DNA of 36,038 nucleotides from Plasmodium relictum (lineage: Eukaryota > Apicomplexa > Aconoidasida > Haemosporida > Plasmodiidae): the NCBI RefSeq assembly GCF_900005765.1, contig NW_021628644.1:1-36038 (forward strand), in the 5' to 3' direction. A program made the position numbers and the translations under genes. The first letter of the stretch is position 1. Each line of letters starts with the position of its first letter. Below the pieces are notes generated by a model, which saw only the letters and a program-made list of their open reading frames with translations, searched no databases and was not told where the DNA came from. Below, one piece after another: positions 1 to 13,200 of this stretch.

Positions 1-430
1 CCCTACTGATGAATTATATGATATAATAATTTATATATATATAGTATTGTGACAGTAATCCAACTTGGTACGAGAGGATTAGTTGGTTCAGACAATTGGT
101 ACAGCAATTGGTTGACAAACCAGTGTTGCGAAGCTAAGTCTGTTGGATAATGACTGAACGCCTCTTAAGTCAGAACCCATGCTGATTAGACAATATTATT
201 TCGTTCTTTTTTGTTAAACTTTTATAGTTAATGTAAAAGAGAAATTATATATGTATTTTTTTACAAATGCATAAATAATCCTATATAGTTTCCTAATTTT
301 TAGGGAACCTAATCGTAATTTAACAACAAAAAAGAATTTCACTAATTGTAGACGACTTTTTTGCCTCAGGGTGCTGTAAACATGAAAGTAAACTTTGTTT
401 TACGATCTGTTGAGGCTTATCCCTAGTGGT
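1..430 (+). rRNA. 28S (LSU) ribosomal RNA, 3' end, partial
   Basis: The stretch at 55-190 carries the conserved LSU block around TACGAGAGGATTAGTTGGTT and the segment ending CATGCTGATTAGA. The stretch at 350-430 matches the eukaryotic LSU 3'-terminal helix by recall: GACGACTT, then a GC-rich stem GCCTCA (363-368) pairing with TGAGGC (411-416), enclosing TTTTACGATCTGTTGAGGC, which resembles the yeast 25S terminus. The AT-rich sequence at 190-345 would be a species-specific expansion between these conserved parts. The gene enters from the left edge of the window, so 18S, ITS and most of 28S lie outside. The exact 3' end is estimated from where conservation stops, near CCTAGTGGT, and may be off by about 10 bases. 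Which rRNA type (blood-stage or mosquito-stage) cannot be told from this part. Confidence 0.93.
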
Positions 431-1900
431 AAAGTGTTTTTTTTAATTTAAAAAAAGAATATGTTTAAAGTGATAAACTTTAAATATAACATATTTTGAA
501 CAGTTTTAAAAAATCAATGTTAAAAAAAAAATTTAAAGTATTATATTAAGTGCAATTTTTAATTATGATATATATATAAAGATAATTATTTTAAGGATCT
601 AATGAAATAGTTTTCATTAAATCGTAATACAGAAAGTACTTAAAAAAGTTTGTGAAGAAATGAATTTATAATGTTGGTGAAAAATATTTTATATATGAAT
701 ACGTATGTTAAACTGAGAGGTTAAATAAAAGCATTTATAGAATGTAGAAGACAATTATGCCAAATTATAAAATAGAAATATTGTGAAAAGTTTTTAGTGA
801 ATATTCATAAAAAAAATATTTACAATGCTTAATAGAAAAATGAATTTAGAGCGTAATTTTTTATCTGTAATATGTGTATAAGAATTGATAGGTGAATTCA
901 TGTTATATGATATATATTTATATACATGAACTCTTGTACAATTTATAGAATTATAGCGTAGAAAAATATTGTCCAAAAGGATTGTTTTTTTTCAAATGAG
1001 TCTGTGTATATCTTTATTGGGTACTAAATATATTTTTTGCATGAAATAAAATATAGAAGAGTTTATTGAAATATTAGAAGAGAAAATATTTTATCAAGTG
1101 TAAAAAATTTTTTTTTTATAATAATAAAAAAAAGGGATAATTTAATTTTTTTTTTATGGAAGTATTACTGATTATATAATGAGCATATTATATAGCAGGC
1201 TATGTTTAGATAATAAATAATTTATATATATTATATATAAAAAAACAAATACTTATTAATTTTTTATTACAGGTTTTTAAAATAATTTTTTAATTTTTTC
1301 TTCAAATACATTATAGTTAATTTATATTAAATAATAATTCTGTTGTTTAAAATATCTATAATTGAATTAATTAAAAATATACCGAATTTACCATAAAATT
1401 ATTGAAATGTAGCTATTTAATGAACTATTATAAAGCAAAATAAAAATACAGTTTAATGCAATAATCATACCTTTAAGTAAATTTAAAGATATTATAAATA
1501 AAATATTTTGTCTTTAATGAATGATATACAATAAATAATTTTTTAATTTAAATAGTTTTATTTGGAAATTTGAAGAAATATTTTAAATGCTCTAGTTAAT
1601 AAAAACGTAATAGATGACTAAAAAGTAAGAAAGAATAGCTACTTGTAAATAATTTATGATTATATAGTAAAAATTATGAAGAAGAAAACAAGAAAAAAAA
1701 AAGTTTATATTCATATAAGGATTATATATAATACATTATGTAAAATAAATTTGTATTATAACAATGGATATAATAATGGTTCTCCATTACCGTCTAAAAA
1801 TTATTATTAGTTTTTTATGAAATAATAGTAAGTAAATTGCATGGAAAATAGTAAGTGACCTATGTAGTTCTACCTGTTGAAGAAAATAATTAAAAAAAAA
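431..1900. other. AT-rich spacer downstream of 28S rRNA
   Basis: No open frame with protein-like composition and no structured RNA was seen. The sequence is poly-A/T tracts and simple AT text. It probably contains the end of rRNA transcription, but no specific terminator could be identified. Confidence 0.6.
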
Positions 1901-2372
1901 AAATTCTTTTTTTTATTTTGTGGTTATTCGCATTTCGCTCGTCGAGAATTTTATTATTTCAAATTTAATTAATCGTTTAATTTTTGAAATTATGAAAATT
2001 AAACTCCAAGCTGGAAAAACAAGAAGGATTTTATTTTTATTGCTGTTTAATCTTTATATATTTTTAAAAATACTTCTAATAAGTGTAATTTAAATTTATT
2101 TTTTTATTTTAAAAGATTATTTTACTTATAATCAATAGTTTCAACAAGGAATTTAGTCTTTTAATAAAATATAAGTGTACTTTTCACTAAAGTAAAATAC
2201 TCCTAAAAAAGTAAATGCTCAGTTATGCAATGTGCATATATAAAATTTACGTATTAATATTTAAATATATTTTTACAATAAGTAAAATCGGTATAGATAT
2301 CTCTGCATGTTCTTTATTAACTTGTTTGTTCAGTACTCTACTAAAGTCGTGGAACAGGCAACTAATAAATCA
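1900..2372 (-). mobile_element. Solo LTR-like repeat, family E, diverged
   Basis: Read on the minus strand, 2215-2372 matches the head of the copy at 18922. It has the TGATTTATTAGTTG-type end, the head hairpin (arms around GTTCCAC and GTTCAGTACTC), AATAAAGAACATG, then a stretch ending CATAACTGAGC. The + strand end at 2372 reads AACTAATAAATCA, followed by GTTAC. The other end is too diverged to place, so 1900 is approximate. A 77-codon open frame inside it (2215-2448) is taken to be chance. This is the copy nearest the rRNA gene and shows that the repeats are not confined to the distal part of the window. Confidence 0.55.
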
Positions 2373-3280
2373 GTTACATAATAATATTTTAGTAATACAA
2401 AAGTGGCTTGTATTTATGAACATACAGCTACTTGATTATACATTATGATATATCAATAAATATTATAGCAAAAAAAAAAAAAAAATGAAATAATGATAGC
2501 TATATAGGTTAAGTTACATTATCATGAATTTAGACTATTAAAATAAAATAAAATAAGATAAAAAACGTCACTAAAGTATCAAATAGAGGTAATATTGGAA
2601 AATAAATAACTTATAAAACAAGTTATAATATCGAATATATATTAAATAAAATTGTATGATATAAAAAAAATGTATATACGACATTGTTATGTTAAGGATA
2701 ATTTACATTATTTTTTCATATTTTAATTATAGTACACCTAGATAGGGAATGTGTTATTATGAGCTAATTATAAATCAATATTCTTTATTAAAGGTTGTGG
2801 TATATACTTTCATTTACATTAACAAAAATGCAAACATCTCTTCATAAAAATATATTTTATTAATATTGCTATTTTTGGTCATCTTATTTTAAGTATGCGT
2901 TATATATGATATTTATGGAATCTTAAATGAATTAACAAAATGCTTTAAATGTGAAAATAAATGTTCTCTATTTAAGTAAAAATTAAACTTCTAATTTATT
3001 TTCCTTTACTTTTATTAGTTCTTGTCTTGTATTTTTATTAATGAAAAGTTCTAATATATAAGAAAAGATACATAATTGTTCACAAGTTTAATATACAATG
3101 CAAAACTTAAAATATATATTTATATTTATTAATAAATATGCATATTTATATATATATATGCTAAGTAAAAAAATTTTTTTTTATGTTTTCAGTACCATAA
3201 TTTTAATAATTGAACGAATAGTAAAATGAAAATTCATTAAAAAAAAATTTTGATTGATATTTAAAAAAAAAGTAAGTTCA
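2373..3280. other. AT-rich intergenic stretch
   Basis: I see nothing convincing here apart from homopolymer runs and short AT repeats. Confidence 0.5.
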
Positions 3281-3336
3281 TTGCTGATCTCATGCTTCGG
3301 TGGTCATATGTGACGCCGAGGGTATGGAAGGTCTTG

Positions 3337-3347
3337 GGTTCAACTCC
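3337..3347 (+). promoter_or_regulatory. B box, internal Pol III promoter
   Basis: GGTTCAACTCC matches the B-box consensus GGTTCRANNCC at every fixed base. It lies about 56 bases into the GC-rich RNA gene, within the pairing GGTATGGAA/TTCCATACC. Confidence 0.75.
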
Positions 3348-3421
3348 GGGATTCAAGCTTTCCATACCTACCCCTTCGGATAATTTTCTGCTGGGCCTAC
3401 GGGGTGAGTCGGCACAAACCA

Positions 3422-3437
3422 TTTTTTTTTTTTTTTT
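3422..3437 (+). terminator. T-run, Pol III terminator
   Basis: Sixteen consecutive T residues directly follow the GC-rich RNA gene, as expected for Pol III termination. T runs are common in this DNA, so position rather than sequence is the argument. Confidence 0.6.
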
Positions 3438-6400
3438 CAACTTTAACGTTATAATAAAGAACTATTTAATTAATTTATATTATTTTTTTAATAATATTTA
3501 TTATTAACCAGTAAGACATATTTTTTTTTTTATAGATGTATTATAATAATTTAAATGTGGTGTTAATATAATATATTAAATGTATTGAGTTAATAGCTAA
3601 TTATATTACATGACTGCTTTTAGTACATAAAATAGCTAATAATACTTTTACTGACAAGGAACATATTCTATATATTTAATATGTAATAATAAATAAATAT
3701 TCAATTTTCTACACCTTAAAGTATAGAAATTTGTTAATGTTATTTATTGTACTTAATACAATATATTTAAATACAAAGAACAAAAAAACAATTCATTTTA
3801 TTCGAAAGTATCAATTTAGGGAAAAAACTAAAATAAAAATATATTGTTTATCGAAGTATAATTAAAAATATTATTGCAAAAATAAATTATAAATAAATTA
3901 AAATTTTAAGAAATTATACAATATGTATAAATAATTGAATCAAAAAGGGAAAATTGGGGAAAATTTTTTTTCTTTTATATCCTATAAAATTAAAATTAAT
4001 GATATGATAAAAAATTAAAAAGGAATTCTTTGTTCGAATATTTAGAGGGAAATAAATAAGCTATATTAGTTTATTGTATTGTATAATCAATTTTTGATAT
4101 TTTATCTCTGTAAGAATATTATATGTTAAATTTTAATAAAATATAAGCAATTTCTTCTCTGAAATATATATTTTAACTTGTATAAAAAGAATAAATAGCA
4201 ACAATTGTAATGTAAATTTCAAAATACATTTTATTAGCTGTATGTTTTATAAATTTTTATCATTACATTTACTTATGTTTTATTTAAATGCTAGAGTTGG
4301 AAACCTTTTAAAAGAAAAATATCTAAAAAAGATATAAATTAAATAAAATTGATTGTAGATATTCAAATGTTTCTATTTTTATTAAATTCCAATGATATAA
4401 TAGAAAAAAAGAGTTTCCAAAATAAATATTATCTATTAAAATGAACTTTATGAATTAAAAAAAGAGTATTTTAAAGTTTTACAGTTATTATAAGTTACAA
4501 AAAAAAAGATAATTAAATTGTTAATGGCAAGTATTAATAGTAATTTAAAATGGAACTAAAAAAAATGAAAAGAAAAAATTGAATATAGTAAAAAGTATTT
4601 TTTTCAATATATTATTTTAATTATTTAAATATATAAAATTTAGTGTAATTATATAACTCTTTTTTATTTTAAAATAATAAATAACTTATAAATATTAATT
4701 AGGTATTATTTTTCTCTTTTAAATATTAATAAAATAATTAATAAAATTAATGTAGTTAATATTTATATTATTAAAATCCACTTATCTTAATAAAATATAA
4801 AAATAATTATAATAAATGAAAAAAGTAATTATATTCTTATGTAAAACAGCAGCATAACTGGATATAAAAAATACCAGAAACATATAAATATTATGTTTTT
4901 AAATACAAGATTGAATTATTCAAATAATTATGTATGATATATAAATAATAACTTTTTAGAAATGTATTAATTTTCAAAATGAAAAAAAATATTTGAACAG
5001 AAAATTAAAATTATATAAGTTTTATTAATAACAGTAAAATGCTTATTGAAATTTTTATGATGCATAAAATTATGAAAATAATAAAAAAAAATATAAAAGA
5101 TCAGTAATATAATAGAAAATAATTAATATTATAATTATAGTTATTTTAACATTAACATAATTAATAATGGGAATAATAATATTGCATGTATATTTTGATA
5201 TGCTAATATAATAACAAGGTACAAACGTTTTATTAGTATTAAGAAATGAAGTATAATACTGTAATTTTTTTATTTCTACCAAATAAGAAATAAGTATTAT
5301 ATAATAATAACAGTAAAGATGCACAAGGATCAATATATAATATTAATTATTAAATGATCACTAATAGTATACATTCTACATAGTTAATTGCATTAATATT
5401 TAATGTAATTAAAATAATGACCATACTAATTTTAATGAATATATTAAAACTAGTACTAGATTAATATTCTGAGGGATAAGAATGAGGAAAAATAAAATTT
5501 AAAATTATAACTCTATTACTTTATTTTTATGTGTAACTATTGTAGAATTATTAAAAAAACATATAACATATAGAAAAAATAATATTAAAATAACTTTTTT
5601 AATTTCTTTAAATTGTCAATATACTTTATTATTACATACATTTCCAGTACTTTGCACAATGTTAAAAAATACATATATAAGATAATCATATTATTAAATA
5701 TGCAAAAGCTATACTTAAGTATAATGGAAATACAATAAAAAATTATATCATTTTGTTTTCACATAAATTTTAAAATACTAGCATCTCACATTTCTCTATA
5801 TTTTCCTTTTTTATATTCAATGATAAATATATTCATTAAATCATAAAAAAAAAAAATATAAATGTATAACATTGAGATTTATAAAAGTTTGAAATTAGCA
5901 CAACTTGCCAATTATTTATTTTGATTTAATGACGATTACTGAATTTTATATAAAATTTATTTTTTTATTAGTAATTTTTTTTTTTCTAATTTATACAATA
6001 TTTTAAGAGAACTTGTAAAAAGTTATGATAGAAAAATTAAATGAAATTTTATAATAGTTTAATAATTATATTTCTTGTATTTAAATATGAAATATTTTAA
6101 AAATACTCCAATTGCTGCATGTATTTTTATTTTATTTAAATTTACGGTATTATATATATATATATTACCATAAATGAAAATGAATACTAGTTTTATTTTG
6201 AGTTTATTATATTAATATAAAATATTTTAAAAGAAATAACTTAAAAAAAAATTAAAAATAATTGAATTATACGAAAATGATCATAAATTATTAGTACACT
6301 TAATTGTTTTATACATAAATAACATAAAAAAAAAAGAAGCATAATAGCAATTATGACATATGCATGTGCACTTGAAAATAAACAGATATGTGAAAATATA

Positions 6401-6720
6401 GTAAAATGCAGAATATATTAAAAAAAAAAAAAATGAAGATATAAAATAAAAAAAAATTATTTTCTGAAGAATCAAAATTCTAAATTATTTTTATAAACAT
6501 TTCCACTCACAAAATAAGATATATTACCTAAGTAATAAGTTTAATATATAAAAAAAGTTATTCTTTACTATGTAAAATAAGCTAAATTTTTATACAAGTA
6601 TTCATAGATAAAAGAAATATTTCTTAAATATATAAAGTACAATTATTATTATTTTTTTTAAATATAAGTTAGTTTATAGAACATTACTTTATATTTATTC
6701 CTTTTATTATTGAAGCAAAA
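3438..6720. other. Long AT-rich intergenic region upstream of the ETRAMP-like gene
   Basis: Only AT-rich simple sequence and chance open frames rich in Ile, Tyr, Phe and Asn are seen (for example 5070-5333 and 6281-6475 on the minus strand). The last few hundred bases presumably hold the promoter of the gene at 6721, but no defined element is recognisable. Confidence 0.55.
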
Positions 6721-7071
6721 ATGAGATTCTCAAAAATATTTTTTTTCTTTGCCTTTTTCTTAACTATCAAATTACTTTCTCCATGCATGTGTAAAATAGA
6801 TACAACAAAAATTATCCAGAGAGCAGATAACAATGCATTAATGAAATTAGATGAAGATCTTAAAAAAAAAAAAAGACAAAATATGTTGTTAATATCAATT
6901 GTTACTGGAGTTGCATTAATTTTGGGTACTGCAGTTTCATTAGGATTCTATGCTCATAAAAAAAGAAAGTCGAGTTCAAAGGATGGAAGTGAAGAAAAAG
7001 ATAATAATAAAAATAATAGTGAAAGTGAAGGTGAAGATGAAAAGAGCAGTGATCATAATGATGATCAATAA
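6721..7071 (+). CDS. Early transcribed membrane protein (ETRAMP)-like
   Basis: This single-exon gene encodes 116 residues with the full ETRAMP layout. It has an N-terminal signal peptide (residues 1-24, a Phe/Leu-rich core then PCMC), a short lysine-rich segment (about 42-52, with a run of Lys after DEDL), one transmembrane helix (about 55-77, containing VTGVALILGTAVSLGF), then a hydrophilic tail rich in Ser, Asn, Asp and Glu (about 84-116). Length and architecture are normal for the family. ETRAMPs are small proteins of the parasitophorous vacuole membrane, where they form homo-oligomeric arrays; that role is family knowledge. The start is the first ATG of the frame and begins the signal peptide. 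Codon use and the less AT-rich text set it apart from the flanks. An opposite-strand frame at 6902-7084 is a shadow. The exact paralogue cannot be named. Confidence 0.88.
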   Translation: MRFSKIFFFFAFFLTIKLLSPCMCKIDTTKIIQRADNNALMKLDEDLKKKKRQNMLLISIVTGVALILGTAVSLGFYAHKKRKSSSKDGSEEKDNNKNNSESEGEDEKSSDHNDDQ

Positions 7072-7198
7072 TATAGTTGAACATAATTTCAATACATTAA
7101 ATATAATTGTAATTGCCCTTTAAATTGTTGAAGGCATGCTAAAAAATTAAAGAAAAGTTATCTATGAAAAAAAAAGACTTAAACATTAGTCAATATTA

Positions 7199-7272
7199 GT
7201 GGTTCTTTTTCGTATTGATAAGGTGAATAATTAAAGAAATTAAAGAAAAAGTTTGAACTGAAAGAGAACCAC
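7199..7272. other. 13-bp inverted repeat downstream of the ETRAMP-like gene
   Basis: GTGGTTCTTTTTC (7199-7211) is complementary to GAAAGAGAACCAC (7260-7272) with one G-U or mismatch position. The loop of 48 bases is purine-rich, with repeated TTAAAGAAA. It starts 128 bases after the stop codon, so it could be a 3' UTR hairpin. No function is established. Confidence 0.5.
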
Positions 7273-10200
7273 ATTATGCCTTATTTCGCTATATATCTTA
7301 ATAATAAATTATATATTAAAATAACATTATTAAGATTTTCATGCTATAAAATCATTTTATTATAATACATTATATTAAAAAAAATATACATTTATTGTAC
7401 AATTAATGTGTAACGTTTTAGTAAGACAGAACATTTATAGTATGATGTTTTTTTTTTTTTTTTTTTTTTTTATAAAAAGGTCTTTATTTAATAAATTTAA
7501 TCCAATATATTTTTACACTCATATTTTTCAATATTTGAAAATATAGTGTTACTATAGTTATATAAAGCTAAACAGAACATTTTTATATATATATTTTTTT
7601 TTGATATTTAAAAATGTACTGTCATAATTAATCAAAAAAGAGCTTTATATAATGAATTTTCTATTATATATATATTTTTTTAATATAAGATAGCGTTTTT
7701 ATATTACTTAGAGTATATACAAATATTGAACACCAACTAAAATAAATGTTCGATAATATATTATTTTTAATAACTGTGATACAGTAACTGAAATATTTTT
7801 GAAAAAGATGAATACTCTAATGAAGAGTTTTAAAAAAATTTTTTTATTTAGTATTAAACACATACAGGGTATTCCTATGTAGAAGTTATAATTGTCTTAT
7901 TTTAATAAAATGAGTCAAAGTAAAAATATAAATGAATAAATAGTCTTTTGGCAAATAAACATATACATATAACCATTTATAATAAATAAAAACATGAAGT
8001 TATTGACATTTTTTACGACATCAAGTGTAATAAGAGCATAAATATCTCTTCTATAGTGATAGGTTATTGTTTATGAGTTTAGTAAGATAAGACATTCATT
8101 TATTCTTTAATAAAAAGAAAATTTATTCTATTCTTTATTTGTTTAAATTTATTATAACTTTTTTTTATATATGGAATATATCATAAGTATTATTTACTTT
8201 TTTTTTTGTATAAAAACATGTTCTTAGTTTGAGTATAAATATTTTAATATATTTTTTTATTTAAAAATCATGCAAAATGATATATAATTATAATAAGTCA
8301 TAATTTTAAAAATATTAAATTTCTTATTTTTTCTAATTATCTACAAAGTTTTTTGATACCTAAATAATTATGCATTTAATTTTTAAAAAATTATGAGAAA
8401 TTAATTAGCAATTTCGAGATATAAAAATTAAGATTAAAATTAAAAAAAATAAAAAGATGTAAATGAAAAAAGTGCAGAATAACCATGTAAATATAAAAAA
8501 ATAAGTATATAGAAATGAAATTAATGTAAAAAACAAAAAGGATATAAGTAAAATATAGATAATTTTTTACATTAGATAAGATAGTGTTATTTAAATGTCA
8601 TATTAAGTTTTTATTATTATGTAGGGGTAATATAATATAAATGATACTATTTTTTTGCGTTAAAGGAAATAAAGTAATAAGTATTAATTAATCAAAATAA
8701 GAAAATTAGAAATAAAAAAAGAGAAATAGAAAAAAAATTATGTTATAATTACCCCCTTTTTATTTTATTTTTCCTCATAATTTTAATTACTATATGGAAG
8801 ACAACAATAATAATGAATTTTTTAAGGGGATATAATAATGTAATAAAGTTCTTTAATAATTAAGGGTAATATATATAAAACCGTACATTTTTCTTATATA
8901 TTTTAATTATGAAAAAAATAAAAATAAAATCATGAAATGTAATAACAAATGAATATTTCTAATATCATATGCATAGAAATATTCCTGTTCATTAAAAAAT
9001 TAGTCATGTAACTGTATTTTAAAGAGGCGTAAATATAATGAGATAAATAGTTATATATGCCGATATACTGTAATGATAATAATTAATGAATATTATTTTA
9101 TATTTTAACTTTATAATATAAAACTCTACGAGAAAAATGAAGATGATGATTATATTTAGTATGATAACATTAATTATGATGAATTTATGTTTATTACTGG
9201 TTTAATAAATAGAATGTTTGACTCTTTCATAATTAATTCAGAAGTTTAAAAAGCTATAATTATCACAATTATTTACACTTTTATATGCAGGATTATAATT
9301 GCTAGAATAAAAACTATATACAATATAAAAACAAAGTATTAAATAAAAATAGCTTATGCCATTATTCTTATTATTCATGGTAAATCAAAATAATTTACAT
9401 ATTAAAACCTTTCCACTAAAGTTTCTCTCTTTTTTTTTTTTTAAACTTAGTTTTGCTTAGTTTCTATGGTAATATTATTTAATAATTTTCTTATTTTGCA
9501 AATATTATTTGTTCTACTTCGTAAGAATGAATTTAAATAAACTAAAAAATTAATAACTGATTTTATTCATCAATGAAAATAATTATAAAAGTACTATTTT
9601 TAACATACTAATTAATAGTAAAAAAGAGACCATAACGCGAATATAAATTAAAATTAATAAGTTCTCCTATTCCTTTAATAATAAAAAATTTCTGTAAAAA
9701 TTATGAGAAATTCCCCAAATTATAGTTAAGATTATATATATGGATAATTTATAGATAATGGTTTTGATAGTATAATGGAGTAGGTTTCAAAGTAAGTGAT
9801 TTTTAATAATGATGAAACATATAATATACAAGAAATATTTAAATAAAAAATGAGTTGTTTATTTATAACTATGCTTTCTTTTTAATTAAAAAAATAAGAA
9901 GAATTATTCTCTAATAGTTCATTTTAATTACATATAAATATATATAACATTACAACATCATGATATTTACTATAAAGAAGTTTAATATTAATATGTCTTC
10001 ATTATAAATTTAATTGCTTTACTGATACTATCATTTTAAGTATTTTGCTCTGAACACAAAAAAATAAAGTTCTATAATTGATGAAACTAATAAATGCCCT
10101 TTAAAAAAAAAATTATTGTTAAATTTTAATGTAAATATATATAAAATAAATTTAAGATATATTTGTTATTATTGAAGAAATTGAAAATTAATAGAGCTTA

Positions 10201-13200
10201 TAAAAATATTTTTAATAATGTATACCTAAGTAATTTAAAAATAAAATATTATTGTTTCATATTTGTTTTACAATAAAATTTCTATAATATATATATAAAC
10301 AAAAATATATGTGTATTTTGGTATATGAAAAAAAGGGAACATTTGTTAATGAGTATAAAAAGTATATATTTAAAATTATATAGAAAAAATAATATTGTAA
10401 ATTTCTATTTTTATATATTTAAATAAGTTTAAGGTAGTTTTTTTATGGGCTATTTTTTGTTTTATTTTATTCTATTTTATTTTCTTTGTTTTATCACTTG
10501 CATTAAATAAACTTAATAAAATAAATAAAAATAGTTATAGCAAAACATTTCCTAATATACTAAGAAAATATCTTAACATTAGAGATAATTGTTCGAAACT
10601 AAAAACTGAAATTCACATCAATACTTAATTAAAAGAACAAGTAAAATTTTTTGCAATTCAAAATTGCCTTCTTAATATTAATAGGTTATCATAAAAAAGT
10701 CACATACGTTTATAAGAAAATAAAATATTCAGAAATATTACCCCATACATATGGTGTACCTTTATTGTAGAAAAACAGTAAGTCCTGTATCATTCCAATG
10801 TATTACTCCCCTTTTTCATAATAAAAATTAAAAATTAACCATTTGAACAATTAAGTTGCTTTTAATTTTGATATAAAAATAATTGAAATAAATAAGAAAA
10901 ATGAAAAAAATAAAAAATATTAAATTATAAAAGATATATGGTACAATAATAATACTTCTCTCATATTAACTATTATGTTTTATAATATTTTTCTGAATCA
11001 TCTTAGTATTGTATAATTTTTTTTTTCTACCTATAAAGTTTACTAGTATTATATATTCTCACTTTAACTAGTTAAAATATCTATCCATTATTTTACCTGT
11101 TTCATATTTCCATATTCAATATTTTACCTTTCTTATTTAACTTTTTTTCACTAGTTTTATTTCATTTGAATTTTCTACAGTTTTATTGAGTAATTTATCG
11201 TAATATTTTTATATTTGTTTTGATAATTTTTTTAATAACTTTCATAGAGTTCAGGCACATAAGTTAATTTACCTTCAATTGAAATATATCATATAATATA
11301 ATTTTCAAATTAAATATTCAAAAAAATAAATCATTCATTTTCAATTTAATTATTATAAAGAAGTAAAAAATTATATTTTTCTATGTTTATATTTTTCCAT
11401 ACAACAAAAAATGTAAAAGGAAAGTATATGATAAAATATTTACATGTACAATTTTTTATGAGGATGATGTTAATTTATTTAAATTTTTTATAAATAAAGG
11501 TATTTTTCGTAATTAAATTATTGACACCAAAATAATTATTTAATGGACCATAAATATAGAAATTGCAATATTCTATACTTTATATTTTTTTACTTTTTAA
11601 TAAAAATTAAAATATGGTAATTTTTTTTTTTATTATAAGATAAAAATTCCTATTTTTTTATAAGAGCAAATTAAATATGTAATTTAGGTTATAGAATTAC
11701 GAACAAAAATAAGAAATAATAAAATTTTATATACAAATAATTATTTAAGTTTTTTATTTTAATTTAAATTTTAAAAATAAAAATATATGTTTTAATATTT
11801 TTAAAATTAAAAAGATATAAAGAATAATGAAACTCCAATAATTAGAATTATATACTGAACTACTATTTTCCATAGGATCACAAATAGAAATTGCTATTTT
11901 TTCTTTTGTAAAATATGGAAAATATAAAAATAATTATTATAAAAATATTAAAAACATTATTTTTTTTTTTTTCTAAAATTATTTATGTATAAATATAATT
12001 TTTTAAGATCATGAAAAACCTTATATATATATAACTTTTTTGTTTACATTTATTTTTAAAATTTTTCATATGATTCTACTTTAATTACTTCATAATATTT
12101 AAAGTAATATTAAATATTTGTAATTTTAAGTATAATCAAAATATTAAAGATATACTTAATAAACAAAAAAAAAAATGGAAAAGATAATATATAAAAATAG
12201 TAAAATATTTAGTAAGTGCCCTTATCATGTTGATATATTTTTTTCTCTTTTTTTGCTTTACTTCTACTTTAAGTTTTTTAATTAATTAGATAATGTACAT
12301 TTTAACATATTTTCTTTTTAAATACACAATTTCATATATAAATTCTCTATAATTATATCCTTTCTTATTATAATGGCTTTTCACTAAATAATATTTATAT
12401 TATTGAGATATGTTAACTATATAGTAATGCTATATACTGCTTTTTTATTATTTTAAAAAAATTTTATAATTAATTTTGTCAAATTATAATGAAAGGAATA
12501 AACAAAAGTATTTTAAATATAAAATATATTTAGGAAAAGTATATCCATTAGGTTAAAAATTATAATTCAGTATGTTTCAAAATAGTCTAAAAAATGATAC
12601 ATGTTAAGACAAAAAAGCAAATAGTTGACTCATATATATTCATTGAATTCTAAAAAAAAGAAAGACAGAAAATTACTATTTTTTAGTTATTATTTATATT
12701 AAAAATAGAGAAAAAATTATCTACACAGGCATATGTCTTTTTTTTTTTAGCTTATTTTACATAAGCTTTTTACAAAAAGGTAAATAAAAAGATTATTTTT
12801 ACTTTTTCGTATTAAACATAATAAAAACATATTTTAAATTATTATATTTACATATTTAAAATATCATATATTATTATTTAACAAACTTTTAATTTTACAA
12901 TATAACTTCATGCATGTGATATAATAATTTCATGCATTCTTTAAAAAATTATTGAATATGAGAATAGAGAAAAAAAAAATTTATATAATGCTAAATTCCT
13001 ATATAAATATTATTGCACTCATTTAATTTTTTTTTTGAAATGTATTTTAATAATGTAGCTTTCTCAGTATATATTTTCCTGATTTTTTTTTATATGGACT
13101 TTACATATTTATAAATATATATATCTTGTTTTTATTTTATCATGTATTTTTACAAGCTACTTTTAGTCTTTTTTTTATACTTTACCTTACTTGTATGTTT

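Larger units (their letters stand above)
3281..3437 (+). ncRNA. Pol III-type structured ncRNA candidate (RUF6-like)
   Basis: This is an island of about 140 bases with near-normal GC in otherwise very AT-rich DNA. A perfect B box, GGTTCAACTCC (3337-3347, consensus GGTTCRANNCC), and a T run at 3422-3437 give the layout of an RNA polymerase III gene with an internal promoter and T-tract terminator. Several nested pairings are visible: GGTATGGAA with TTCCATACC, ACCCC with GGGGT, GCCGA with TCGGC, and a small TCA/TGA hairpin inside TTCGG/CCGAG. No convincing tRNA cloverleaf fits. A poor A box may lie near TGGTCATATG (3301-3310). Plasmodium falciparum has GC-rich Pol III RNAs of about this size and B-box type (RUF6), next to var genes. 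Similarity to those is inferred from size and promoter only; another conserved small RNA such as an SRP-type RNA is not excluded. An open frame starting at 3292 overlaps this RNA and is not a gene. Confidence 0.72.

Noticed and set aside
2215-2448. 77-codon open frame
   Set aside because: It lies within the family E repeat on the opposite strand and has no protein-like features.
3292-3507. 71-codon open frame over the GC-rich island
   Set aside because: The island has a B box, extensive base pairing and a T-run terminator, and the second half of the frame translates poly-T and AT-rich text. It is an RNA gene, not a protein.
5070-5333. 87-codon minus-strand frame rich in Ile, Tyr and Phe
   Set aside because: The composition is what random AT-rich DNA gives; there is no signal peptide, splice partner or motif.
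6281-6475. 64-codon minus-strand frame
   Set aside because: Phe/Tyr-rich translation of A/T tracts with no supporting features.
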